Assembly (NCBI GenBank): GCA_013695575.1
Contig: JACDAF010000077.1
Location: forward strand, 1-12,530
Length of the DNA: 12,530 nt
Source of the DNA: Chloroflexota bacterium
Lineage (GTDB): Bacteria > Chloroflexota > Limnocylindria > P2-11E
Direction: 5' to 3'
Within the stretch, counting starts at the first letter, position 1; every line of letters begins with the position of its first letter. Of this stretch, positions 1-8,572 are shown in pieces. Under the pieces are notes generated by a model. The model saw nothing but the letters and a program-made list of their open reading frames with translations, searched no databases and had not been told where the DNA came from. The translations under genes and the position numbers were made by a program.

Positions 1-912
1 CTAGGCTGTCCGAAGGCGGGGATCCAGAGCGTCGCGCAGCGAGTCGCCGAAGAGGTTGAAGCCGAACACCGCCATGGAGATCGCGACGCCCGGAGCGATC
101 GCGAGCCAGGGCGCGCGCTCGAGGAACTGCATGCCGGCACCCCGGAGCATCAGCCCCCATGAGGCGGTCGGCTCGACGACGCCGAGTCCGAGGAACGACA
201 GCGAGGCCTCGAGCAGGATCGCCTGCCCCAGAAAGGCGGTGAGCATGATGAGGTAGGGAGCGAACACGTTGGGCGCGATGTGGCTGAACATGATCCGGAG
301 CGCGCCGGATCCGACCGAGCGCGTCGCCTCGATGTACGGCATGGCGACGATGGACAGGGCGCTCGCGCGCACCACGCGCGCGACCCGCGGGATGACCGGA
401 ACGGTGACCGCGGCGATGACGTTCGTCGTCCCCGGGCCAAGCGCGGCGACGACGGCGATGGCGATGACGATGAGCGGGAACGAGATGAGCACATCCATGA
501 GCCGCTGGATGATCTGGTCGATCTTGCCGCCGAAGTACGCGCCGGCCACGCCGAGGATGAGACCCAGGGTCGAGCCAACGAGCGAGGACACGAACCCGAC
601 GGTGAGCGCGGTCCGCGAGCCGTACAGGAGCCGCGAGAAGACGTCGCGGCCGAACGGATCGGTCCCGACCAGGTGCTCGGCACTGGGCGGCAGGAGGAGG
701 TCGAGGAACTCTCCCTGCTCCGGGTCGTAGGGCGCGATGAGGTCAGCGAAGACCGCCGCGAGGATCATCAGGACGATGAGCACCGCGCCGGCCGCACCGA
801 CCGGCCGCTGGCGGATGAACGTCCCCACGGCACCTGCCCAGCGCCTCGAGCGCGTGTCCTCGGCGAAGCGCCGGCGCGCGAGATCCTCGGCGTCGCTCAC
901 ATCGGCGGTCAC
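1..912 (-). CDS. ABC transporter permease, DppC/OppC-like (peptide/nickel class)
   Basis: Inner-membrane permease of a family-5 (peptide/opine/nickel) ABC importer, 303 residues, a normal DppC length. A cytoplasmic N-terminus is followed by a first membrane segment at about residues 37-60. The DppC hallmark LVGTDPFGRDVFSR starts at residue 81. More membrane segments follow, and the ATPase-contacting EAA loop (EATRSVGSGALRIMFSHIAPN) spans about 195-215. LSFLGLG (238-244) and the C-terminal FGDSLRDALDPRLR are also typical. The start is GTG at 912, directly after the TAG of the upstream permease gene (no gap), with no strong ribosome site; a second in-frame GTG lies at 900. The stop is at 1-3, so the protein is complete. 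Substrate cannot be read from a permease; peptides are the default guess. Confidence 0.93.
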   Translation of the reverse strand: MTADVSDAEDLARRRFAEDTRSRRWAGAVGTFIRQRPVGAAGAVLIVLMILAAVFADLIAPYDPEQGEFLDLLLPPSAEHLVGTDPFGRDVFSRLLYGSRTALTVGFVSSLVGSTLGLILGVAGAYFGGKIDQIIQRLMDVLISFPLIVIAIAVVAALGPGTTNVIAAVTVPVIPRVARVVRASALSIVAMPYIEATRSVGSGALRIMFSHIAPNVFAPYLIMLTAFLGQAILLEASLSFLGLGVVEPTASWGLMLRGAGMQFLERAPWLAIAPGVAISMAVFGFNLFGDSLRDALDPRLRTA

Positions 913-1866
<954 letters not shown>

Positions 1867-1898
1867 ATCGCTAGTGTCGGGCGACTCCTGCTATCGCG

Positions 1899-3548
1899 CT
1901 AGTTCGCGAGCCAGACGCTCACGAGGTCCTGGTTCGTGTAGTGGTTCGAGCCGATCTTCCACCCGCGTAGCTTGTTGTTGTACGGGATGATCCGGTACCA
2001 CCACAGCACCGGCCACTGGTAGGCCATCTCGTCCATGGCGTAGCGCTCGATGTCGCCGACGATCTGCTTGCGCTTGGCCGCGTCGGTCTCACGGCCCTGC
2101 GCGTCGATCATCGAGTCGAGCTTCGGGTCGTCGTAGTGGGACAGGTTGAGGCCCGCCCCGAGCTTGCTGGCCGAGTAGAACTTCGCCAGCTGGAGATCGG
2201 GCTCGTCCAGGAAGTCGCAGTTGAAGTCGAGCCCGACCTGGTAGTTCTTGTTACGCAGATCCGCGAGGTAGGCGGAGGTCTCCTTCACCTTGTGCGTCGC
2301 GGTCACGCCGATCTTCTTCCACTCGTTGATGAGGAAGACGGCGACCGGCTCATACGGCGTCGTGACGTTGCGGTTCAGGAACTCGAACGTGAGGTTCTCC
2401 TGGCCCGCCTCCTTCAGGAGCGCCCGCGCCTTGTCCTGCGAGGCCTTGGTGTCTTTGCTGAAGCCCGCGATCTTCTGCAGGTCGGCGTCGGCCATCGCGA
2501 ACGGGCCCTTCGGTCGGAGGAGGCCGCCGACGTCCTTCACGATCGTGATCTTCTGGAGTGCCTCGCTCCCGGCCCAGCGGTCGATCCCCAGCGTGAGCGC
2601 CCGGCGGACCCGCGGGTCGTCGAAGGGCTTCTGCGTCGTGTTGAAGGACACGTAATTCACGCAGATCCACGGTGCTTCCTGGATCGCGAGGTTGTTCGGC
2701 AGCGCGCGCGAGAGGTCGTCACGCTGCTGGGGCGTGAAGCCGCGGAACTCGATCATGGCCTGCTGGCCCTGGATCGCGTTCTTCTGCGCGTTCGCGTCGG
2801 CGATGAACACCGCGCGGAAGCCGTCGAGGTACGGGCGACCCTGCAGGAAGTAGTCCTTGAACTTCCGGCCCGTCCAGGCGGAGCCCTTCTCGTAGGAGGC
2901 GAACTCGAAGGGGCCGGTCCCCATGATGCTCTTCTCGTAGTACTTGATGTCCTCCTTCAGCTTCGCGGCGCTGTAGATGAAGTTCCAGGGAGACGCCAGG
3001 TTCGTGAGGAACGACGCTGAGGGGTACTTGAGCTTGAAGATGACGGAGCTCTTGTCCGGCGCGCTGAGGCTCTCGACCGCCGCGTACGCTCCCTTGCGCG
3101 GGCTTGAGACGCCGCTCGGCGGGAAGATGATCTTGTTGTATGTGGCGACGACGTCCTCGCTCGTCAGGACCGTGCCGTCGTGGAACTTCACGTTGTCGCG
3201 GAGCTTCACGGTGTAGCTGAGCTTGTCCGCCGAGGCCTCCGGCATCGTCGCCGCGACGTCCGGGATCACCTTCGTCAGGTCGTTCGGGTCGAAGCGGAGC
3301 AGCAGGCTGTAGTGAGGCGCCGTCGGGTGCAGCATCGCGAACGTGGTCTCCTTGTGCCCGTCGAAGGACGGAGGCTCCGCGCTGACGATGAACACGAGCT
3401 GGCCACCGGCCCGCGGCTGCTCCGCGGCGCCGCTCGGAGCGCCGGTCGGGGCCCCCGACCGTGCCGGCCCCTGCGTGCAGGCTGCGAGCAGGATCGCTAG
3501 GACGAGCGCGAGCCCGACCCCGGGCCGGCGCGCTGCTCTCTGCATCAC
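1899..3548 (-). CDS. ABC transporter substrate-binding lipoprotein, family 5 (SBP_bac_5)
   Basis: Extracytoplasmic solute-binding protein of 549 residues that delivers substrate to the two permeases encoded directly downstream. A lipoprotein signal peptide is clear: basic residues 4-8, a hydrophobic core (VGLALVLAILLAAC) and a lipobox with Cys24 as the lipid-anchored residue. A Gly/Ala/Pro/Ser linker follows to about residue 48. Family-5 signatures include YTVKLRDNVKFHDGT and SEDVVATYNKI near residues 110-145 and DDPRVRRALTLGIDR in the middle. The start is given as GTG 3548, but the next codon is ATG (3545) and is equally possible; a GGGGG/GGGG run lies about 10-20 nt upstream. Peptide, opine, glycoside or nickel ligands all occur in this family; the ligand is unknown. 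Genes for the ATPase subunits are absent here. Confidence 0.93.
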   Translation of the reverse strand: MMQRAARRPGVGLALVLAILLAACTQGPARSGAPTGAPSGAAEQPRAGGQLVFIVSAEPPSFDGHKETTFAMLHPTAPHYSLLLRFDPNDLTKVIPDVAATMPEASADKLSYTVKLRDNVKFHDGTVLTSEDVVATYNKIIFPPSGVSSPRKGAYAAVESLSAPDKSSVIFKLKYPSASFLTNLASPWNFIYSAAKLKEDIKYYEKSIMGTGPFEFASYEKGSAWTGRKFKDYFLQGRPYLDGFRAVFIADANAQKNAIQGQQAMIEFRGFTPQQRDDLSRALPNNLAIQEAPWICVNYVSFNTTQKPFDDPRVRRALTLGIDRWAGSEALQKITIVKDVGGLLRPKGPFAMADADLQKIAGFSKDTKASQDKARALLKEAGQENLTFEFLNRNVTTPYEPVAVFLINEWKKIGVTATHKVKETSAYLADLRNKNYQVGLDFNCDFLDEPDLQLAKFYSASKLGAGLNLSHYDDPKLDSMIDAQGRETDAAKRKQIVGDIERYAMDEMAYQWPVLWWYRIIPYNNKLRGWKIGSNHYTNQDLVSVWLAN

Positions 3549-3570
3549 TGTTCCACACCCCGCCCCCTTG

Positions 3571-3586
3571 TCCAGAACGATCTGGA
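3571..3586. promoter_or_regulatory. Inverted repeat between pimA-like stop and SBP start
   Basis: TCCAGA-ACGA-TCTGGA is a perfect 6-bp inverted repeat with a 4-nt centre. It lies in the 49-bp gap between the end of the mannosyltransferase gene and the start of the binding-protein gene. No T-run follows on the minus strand, so it is a poor intrinsic terminator. It is placed where an operator for the transporter operon would sit, about 23-38 bp before the GTG. Function is inferred from position only. Confidence 0.4.
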
Positions 3587-3597
3587 AATGGTGCTCA

Positions 3598-4716
3598 CTA
3601 TACCGGCCCGTTCCGCTCCCGGATCACCTCTTCATAGAGCTCGACGAGCCGTTCCGTGACGTGCGACCAGTCGAACTCCGGCGCCCGCCGCGCGCCGGCC
3701 TCGCCCAGCCGGGCGCGGAGTTCCGCATCGCGGAGGACGCGTTCGAGGGCGGCCTCGAGCGCGCGGGCATCGCGGGGCTCCACGAGCAGCCCGCTGACGT
3801 TCCGCTGAACGACCTTCTTGTACCCGTGGATGTCGCTCGCGACCACCGGGAGACCCGCTGCCATCGCCTCGAGCAGCACGATGCCGAAAGACTCCTGGCC
3901 GGTGGACGGCGCGCAAAACACGTCCGCGGTCCTGAAGAACCGCGCCTTGTCGCCCTCGGACACGCGGCCGGCGAAAAGCAGGTCCTGCAGCCGCTCCGCC
4001 TGCGCCGTCCGGCGAAGCTCCCCGAGCTGCGGACCGACGCCGATCACGATGAGCCGAAGGTCCGGCATGCGCTGCTTGAGCGATGTGTACGCCCGCAGGA
4101 GGTAGCTCGCGCCCTTGCGCGGCTCGAGACGTCCGCAGAACAGCACGTTCAGCTTGCCGTCGCGGTACTCGGGGAACGGCCGCGCGTTCCGGTACGCGGC
4201 GACGTCGACGCCGTTGGGGATGATCCGGTACTCGCCGGGGAAGTACCGGGCGATGAAGTGTCGCGCCGCGGTCGAGACGGCGATGCGCGCGTCGAGCTTC
4301 TTCACGTAATGGCGGCCGACCGGCCGCCCGAGCCAGTACGAGAACGAGAAGCCGCCGAACGCGTGGAACGTCGCGACATTCGGGCATCCGGCGCGATCGA
4401 GGATCTGCGCGGACAGGAAAGGAACGAGCGGCTCGTGGTGGTGGAGGATGTCGAACCGCTCACGCTCCAGCATCCGGTTGACCAGCCACTCGAGACGCAG
4501 CGAGAGCGTGACGCGACCCACGCTCCCGTTGTAGGGAACGGCGACTGCCTGCCCGATCTGGATGACATCCTGGGCCGGCGGGTCGTCGCCCCATGGCGCC
4601 GTGATGATGCGCACCTCGTGGCCCATCGTGCGCAGGCGCTCGTACGTCTCGCGGATGTGCTCGTTCGCGCCACCGGGTCGCGGGTACGCGTAGGGCGAGA
4701 CGATGCCGATCTTCAT
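3598..4716 (-). CDS. pimA: PimA-like GDP-mannose:phosphatidylinositol mannosyltransferase (GT4)
   Basis: GT4/GT-B glycosyltransferase of 372 residues, predicted to transfer mannose from GDP-mannose to the inositol of phosphatidylinositol at the inner face of the membrane. The match to mycobacterial PimA is specific: the N-terminus has PGG (14-16), and VPYNGSVGR places Tyr62, Asn63, Ser65 and Arg68 at the positions known in PimA for inositol-phosphate binding. His118 (ATFHAF), IPNGVD (166-171), GRLEPRKG (195-202) and the E-x7-E motif ESFGIVLLE (Glu275, Glu283) also correspond. The start is ATG 4716, which overlaps the PHP gene stop as ATGA. A longer in-frame start at 4887 exists, but that stretch overlaps PHP coding sequence and is low-complexity. 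It is the last gene of the lipid operon. Another GT4 acceptor is possible, but the inositol-site match argues for PimA. Confidence 0.88.
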   Translation of the reverse strand: MKIGIVSPYAYPRPGGANEHIRETYERLRTMGHEVRIITAPWGDDPPAQDVIQIGQAVAVPYNGSVGRVTLSLRLEWLVNRMLERERFDILHHHEPLVPFLSAQILDRAGCPNVATFHAFGGFSFSYWLGRPVGRHYVKKLDARIAVSTAARHFIARYFPGEYRIIPNGVDVAAYRNARPFPEYRDGKLNVLFCGRLEPRKGASYLLRAYTSLKQRMPDLRLIVIGVGPQLGELRRTAQAERLQDLLFAGRVSEGDKARFFRTADVFCAPSTGQESFGIVLLEAMAAGLPVVASDIHGYKKVVQRNVSGLLVEPRDARALEAALERVLRDAELRARLGEAGARRAPEFDWSHVTERLVELYEEVIRERNGPV

Positions 4717-5507
4717 CTCTCGTCCGCTTCGGTGTGGCGCGGGCGCCCCTTTCCGGGTGGCCCCGTGGGGCTCTTCGATCCGGTCCGTCCTCGCGCGATC
4801 GAGCGCCGGATTCGCTTGGCGGGGTCGCGAAGCATCGAGCGGTACTGCTGCTGGGCGGCGCCGCGCAGGTGCTCGCGCAGCGTCCATGGCCTGCCGCCGG
4901 CCGCCGTCGTCCGGGTGACGATCGCGGCGTAGAGGTCATCGGGGCCGTCGCCGGAAAAGTCGGTCCAGGCGGTGCCGACCAGCTCCGCGTGGTGCGCGTC
5001 GCTCGAGCCCGTCTCCGCGATGCGCAGAACGTGCTCGTTGAGCCACACCGCGCGCTTGACCCGCACCCTTCCTGCGTACGAGGGGTTGATCAGCTCGATG
5101 CCGTCGATGAACGACGCGCTCTCGCCGAGCTCGGCAAGTCCGCGCAGCGCGCGCTCGCCGATGGAGAACGTGAGATACGACAGCGGATGCGGCACGACGG
5201 CGAGGCCACCCTGCCGGTGGATCGCGGCGACAGTGTCCGCGAGCGGCCGGAACATCGGGATCTCGTCCTCGACGAAGAGCGCCAGCAGATGTCCAGAGCG
5301 GGTGGTGACCTCGATGCCGGGGATGACCTCCACGGGGCTTGATCGTCTCGCCGCGATATCCCGCAGGACGAACGAGCCGCGTATGTCGTCATGATCCGTC
5401 AGCGCGATGACCGTCATCCCGACCAGCTCGGCGGCGGCGAGGATCTCCTCGGGTGAGGCGAGACCATCACCGAGGTCGGAGTGGAGTTGGAGATCGGCCT
5501 TACCCAC
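4713..5507 (-). CDS. PHP-domain metal-dependent phosphoesterase (candidate lipid or inositol phosphatase)
   Basis: PHP-family hydrolase of 264 residues from the GTG at 5507. Motifs in order: DLQLHSDLGDG (5-15), ALTDHD (35-40), PGIEVTT (63-69, Glu66), GHLLALF (His73), VVPHP (His107) and GSSDAH (Asp170, His172). This is the full TrpH/YciV-like set except that the first His of the usual H-x-H is Gln7. The C-terminus is a basic low-complexity tail. The GTG overlaps the acyltransferase stop by 8 bp, and the PHP domain begins at once. An upstream ATG (5573) would add 22 Ala/Gly/Arg-rich residues and has no ribosome site. Known relatives hydrolyse histidinol phosphate, nucleotides or RNA ends. Its place between an acyltransferase and PimA suggests a phosphatase acting on phosphatidylinositol phosphate, which is inference. 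Confidence 0.85.
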   Translation of the reverse strand: MGKADLQLHSDLGDGLASPEEILAAAELVGMTVIALTDHDDIRGSFVLRDIAARRSSPVEVIPGIEVTTRSGHLLALFVEDEIPMFRPLADTVAAIHRQGGLAVVPHPLSYLTFSIGERALRGLAELGESASFIDGIELINPSYAGRVRVKRAVWLNEHVLRIAETGSSDAHHAELVGTAWTDFSGDGPDDLYAAIVTRTTAAGGRPWTLREHLRGAAQQQYRSMLRDPAKRIRRSIARGRTGSKSPTGPPGKGRPRHTEADER

Positions 5508-6402
5508 GACGTCTCGGTGAAGAAGGGCCCTTCGGCCCACGGCGGCCCCGGCCCCCGCGCCTGACCGAGTCATCCGAAAAGAAGGGCTCGAACACGGCCC
5601 ATTCCGCAGGCGAGCGCGCAAGATGACGCTCCATCACCCGAGCGAACTCTCGCATCCCGAGGCGCACGTCCGCCTCATGGTCTCCGGTCCGGACGAGCGC
5701 GAGCGCCGGCTCGAAGTGCAGGCTCACTTTGTCGCCCTGGCGGTAGGCGAATGCAGGGATGACCGCCGCGTCCGCGCGCAGCGCGAGCGAGATGTGCGCG
5801 GACGGCAGCAGCACCTGGTGACCGAAGAACTCGACCCGTTCGCCTGTGCCGGTGACGGCTCGGTCGGCGATGACGCCGAGCACGCCTCCGTCACGCAGGA
5901 CCCGGTAGATCCCCCGAGCGGAGCTCGTCGCGATGAACGTCCCTCCGAGCGCCGCACGCGCGCGGTTCACAGCACGCCCGAACTCGGTGTGCTCCTCCTC
6001 CACGGGCATCGTGGTGTGGTAGCCCCGCGCGAGGAACAGCTGTCCGCACACGTTCACCGGCCCGAAATGGGCCGAGGCCATCACGACGCCCTTGCCTCGG
6101 GCGTGTGCGGCCAGGAAGTGCTCCCAACCCTCGGCCTCGACCCACTCGGTGATGCGCTCGCGCGATGCGCGTAGGAGACGGAACGTGTCGAGATAGTTGT
6201 GGGCCTGGTTGACGAAGGTGCGGCGCACGGCGGGCCGCCGTGCCGGGGCGATCACGCGCTGGTTGTCGCGCACCGCCGCGCGAGCGCGAGACGACGCGAG
6301 CCACGTCAACGAGCCGATCAGCTCGCTGAGCGCCGGTACCGCGGGCCCGGGGATGAGTGGGAGCGTGCGCTCGAGGGCACGGGCGGCGACCGTGGCGAGC
6401 AC
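5500..6402 (-). CDS. Lysophospholipid/PatA-like acyltransferase, second copy (H-x4-N variant)
   Basis: LpxL/HtrB/PatA-type acyltransferase of 300 residues, expected to move an acyl chain onto a glycolipid at the inner membrane. It resembles mycobacterial PatA, which acylates PIM mannose: IADRAVTGTGERVEFFG (178-194) parallels the PatA block holding its catalytic Glu200, with Asp180 in that place here. The acid of the H-x4-D/E motif is missing: AHFGPVN has His112 but Asn117. The last 20 residues are Arg/Gly/Pro-rich and overlap the start of the PHP gene. The start is GTG 6402, 6 bp after the preceding acyltransferase stop; that TAG is in the same frame, so no longer start exists. Sequence alone cannot say whether it is fully active. 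It is the fourth gene of the operon. Confidence 0.85.
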   Translation of the reverse strand: MLATVAARALERTLPLIPGPAVPALSELIGSLTWLASSRARAAVRDNQRVIAPARRPAVRRTFVNQAHNYLDTFRLLRASRERITEWVEAEGWEHFLAAHARGKGVVMASAHFGPVNVCGQLFLARGYHTTMPVEEEHTEFGRAVNRARAALGGTFIATSSARGIYRVLRDGGVLGVIADRAVTGTGERVEFFGHQVLLPSAHISLALRADAAVIPAFAYRQGDKVSLHFEPALALVRTGDHEADVRLGMREFARVMERHLARSPAEWAVFEPFFSDDSVRRGGRGRRGPKGPSSPRRRG

Positions 6403-6408
6403 GGGGGT

Positions 6409-7251
6409 CTAGGTGCCGGGCCGCACTGGCGGCCACATCGGCCGGAAGATGTACCACTGGTCCGGCCACTCCCGGACGAACCGCTCGAGACCTGAAACGA
6501 TCGCCTGCGTCCCGCGCTCGATGTCCTGTGCGGCTTCGCGCGTCCGCTCCACCATGATGGGCGGCAGCGCGATCCCGCGGAACGTATTGTCGCGCTCGCG
6601 CACGACGGCCGACACCACGATCGGCGCGCCGGAGACCCGTGCGAGGTTCGCGGCGACGGACGGAAACTTGGTCGGAGTCCCGAAGAAGCTCACCTCCACG
6701 TTGTTGAACGCGTCCGCGCGCGGTCCGAGGTCCATCATCAGGCCGACCATCTCGTTGCGGCGGAGCGCCCTGAGCGCCTTCTTCGCCGCCCCGATGGGGG
6801 AGTGGATCGTGATGTTCTTGTGCGAGCGGTTCCCCACGAGCAGGTCCATGAGCCGCTGGTTCGTCAGGTCGTCGGCGATGACGTTGAGCTTCACGTCGTT
6901 GGCGATGCGCGCGCCCCCCAGGTCGAAGTTGCCGAAGTGGATCGAAACGAAGATGAGCCCGCGGTTCCGTGCGAGCCCTTCTTTGAGGTGCTCCCACCCC
7001 TGGAGGCGCACGAGCCTCGCGAGGTCCTCGAGGCCGAGCTTCGGGAACCGCATGATCTCGGTCACGTACTTCGCGAAGTTGCGGAACGTGCGCCTGGCCA
7101 CTCGTGCGACCTCCGGATGGTCTTTCGGGAGCCCGAGCACGACCGCGAAGTTGCCCTTCGTGATCCTCCGGCGGCTCGCCCAGGCGAGGTACGCGAGCTC
7201 GCCGGTCAGGACCGCTCCCGCGTAGGTGATCCGTTCGGGGAGGCGCTGCAC
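6409..7251 (-). CDS. Lysophospholipid/LpxL-like acyltransferase, first copy (N-terminus probably longer)
   Basis: LpxL/PatA-family acyltransferase of 280 residues from the GTG at 7251. It has an intact H-x4-D motif, SIHFGNFD (His105, Asp110), and the downstream VEVSFFGTPTKFPS block (186-198) typical of the family. The C-terminus ends in QWYIFRPMW, matching the common end of these proteins. The open frame continues upstream of 7251 and reads AYWLYQGTALLVQRLPER, which looks like the usual N-terminal membrane segment of the family. No ATG, GTG or TTG occurs there, and the best candidate is a CTG at 7332. That start would give 307 residues and a 4-bp overlap with ino1. It is probably the partner of the second acyltransferase, acting on the same lipid at another position or stage. 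Confidence 0.85.
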   Translation of the reverse strand: MQRLPERITYAGAVLTGELAYLAWASRRRITKGNFAVVLGLPKDHPEVARVARRTFRNFAKYVTEIMRFPKLGLEDLARLVRLQGWEHLKEGLARNRGLIFVSIHFGNFDLGGARIANDVKLNVIADDLTNQRLMDLLVGNRSHKNITIHSPIGAAKKALRALRRNEMVGLMMDLGPRADAFNNVEVSFFGTPTKFPSVAANLARVSGAPIVVSAVVRERDNTFRGIALPPIMVERTREAAQDIERGTQAIVSGLERFVREWPDQWYIFRPMWPPVRPGT

Positions 7252-7328
7252 GAGCAGGGCCGTTCCCTGGTAGAGCCAGTACGCAGTGCCCTCGAGGATC
7301 CGTCGCGGAAGCAGCGGGCGTTGCTCGT

Positions 7329-8567
7329 TCAGCGTGCCCTCGCCGCGGCCGCTGACGCCGCTCCCGCGAGTGTGCGCACGTCGTCGCCGCGGATGAATGC
7401 CTCGACGGAGTCGCGCGCCTCGTCATCGGGGATCTGCTGTGGCGGCGACTTCATGAAATACGACGCGGGCGCGACGATCGTTCCGCCGAGCCCGCGATCC
7501 AGCGCGAGCTTCGCGCAGCGGATCGCGTCGATGACCACGCCCGCGCTGTTCGGCGAATCCCACACCTCGAGCTTAAGCTCGAGATTCAACGGCACGTCGC
7601 CGAATGTCGTGCCTTCCATACGGATGTAGCACCACTTGCGGTCGAGGAGCCACGGCACGTAATCGGACGGCCCCACATGGACGTCCCCCTCCGCGAGCGG
7701 CTGGTCAGCCGGGAGCATGCTCGTGACCGCGGCGGTCTTGGAGATCTTCTTGGACTCGAGACGCTCACGCTCGAGCATGTTCAGGAAGTCGGTGTTGCCG
7801 CCGAAGTTGAGCTGGTACGTGCGGTCGAGCCGCACACCGCGGTCGCCGAAGAGGCGAGTGAGCACGCGGTGCGTGATCGTCGCCCCGACCTGGCTCTTGA
7901 TGTCGTCGCCGATGATGGGCAAGCTCTTCGCCGCGAACCGCCTCTGCCAGTAGGGCTCCCGCCCGATGAAGACGGGAACGCAATTGATGAAGGCGCAGCC
8001 CGCCTCGAGCACCTGCTCGACATACCACTTCGTCGCCTCCTCGCTCCCGACGGGCAGGTACGAGACGACCACGTCGACCTTGCGGTCGCGCAGGATGCCG
8101 ACGATGTCGTGGGTCGGGCCCTCTGCCTTCTTCACGACCGCAGAGAGGTACTTTCCGATGCCGTCGTGCGTCATGCCGCGGCTCACGGTCACCCCGCTCT
8201 TCGGCACGTCGGCGAATCGGTAGGTGTTGTTCGGCTCGGCGTAGATCGCGTCCGCGAGGTCCTTGCCCACCTTGTTGCGGTCGATGTCGATCGCCGCGAC
8301 GAACTCCACGTCACGGACGTGGTAGCCGCCGAGGTCCACGTGCATGAGCCCCGGGATGCGCTGGTCGACCTTCGCGTTGCGGTAGTAGTGCACGCCCTGC
8401 ACGAGCGAGCTCGCGCAGTTGCCCACGCCGATGATCGCGACGCGGATCCTCGTCCGCGCGGAACCGTTGCCGTTCGGGCGTGTCTTGCGGACGACGACGG
8501 CCTTCGTCGCGCCGACCGTTCGGCGCGCCCCGTTCCCGTCGCGTGTCCGGCTCTTGCTTGCCGCCAT
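7329..8567 (-). CDS. ino1: Inositol-3-phosphate synthase (myo-inositol-1-phosphate synthase)
   Basis: Converts glucose-6-phosphate to 1D-myo-inositol-3-phosphate using NAD in the cytosol, supplying the head group for PgsA encoded just upstream. It is 412 residues from ATG 8567, of the short prokaryotic type. The match to mycobacterial Ino1 is very close: VAIIGVGNCASSLVQG (43-58, NAD fold), GLMHVDLGGYHVRDVEFVAA, VSYLPVGSEEA, GDDIKSQVGATITHRVL, NFLNMLERERLESKKIS-like text (here TDFLNMLERERLESKKIS), and KLEVWDSPNSAG. The first 40 residues are Arg/Lys/Gly/Asn-rich, longer than the roughly 17-residue lead in mycobacteria. The start sits 5 bp after the pgsA stop, with AGGG just upstream. A longer in-frame start at 8702 would overlap pgsA and is rejected. 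The stop is at 7329-7331. Confidence 0.96.
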   Translation of the reverse strand: MAASKSRTRDGNGARRTVGATKAVVVRKTRPNGNGSARTRIRVAIIGVGNCASSLVQGVHYYRNAKVDQRIPGLMHVDLGGYHVRDVEFVAAIDIDRNKVGKDLADAIYAEPNNTYRFADVPKSGVTVSRGMTHDGIGKYLSAVVKKAEGPTHDIVGILRDRKVDVVVSYLPVGSEEATKWYVEQVLEAGCAFINCVPVFIGREPYWQRRFAAKSLPIIGDDIKSQVGATITHRVLTRLFGDRGVRLDRTYQLNFGGNTDFLNMLERERLESKKISKTAAVTSMLPADQPLAEGDVHVGPSDYVPWLLDRKWCYIRMEGTTFGDVPLNLELKLEVWDSPNSAGVVIDAIRCAKLALDRGLGGTIVAPASYFMKSPPQQIPDDEARDSVEAFIRGDDVRTLAGAASAAAARAR

Positions 8568-8572
8568 CTGCC

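Noticed and set aside
3343..4932. Long plus-strand open frame (529 codons) opposite the SBP and mannosyltransferase genes
   Set aside because: Arg/Asp/Glu/His-rich antisense shadow of well-supported genes, as expected in GC-rich DNA; no domain signature.
5891..7426. 511-codon minus-strand frame across both acyltransferases
   Set aside because: Out-of-frame reading of two clear acyltransferase genes; Arg/Ala/Pro-rich and without motifs.
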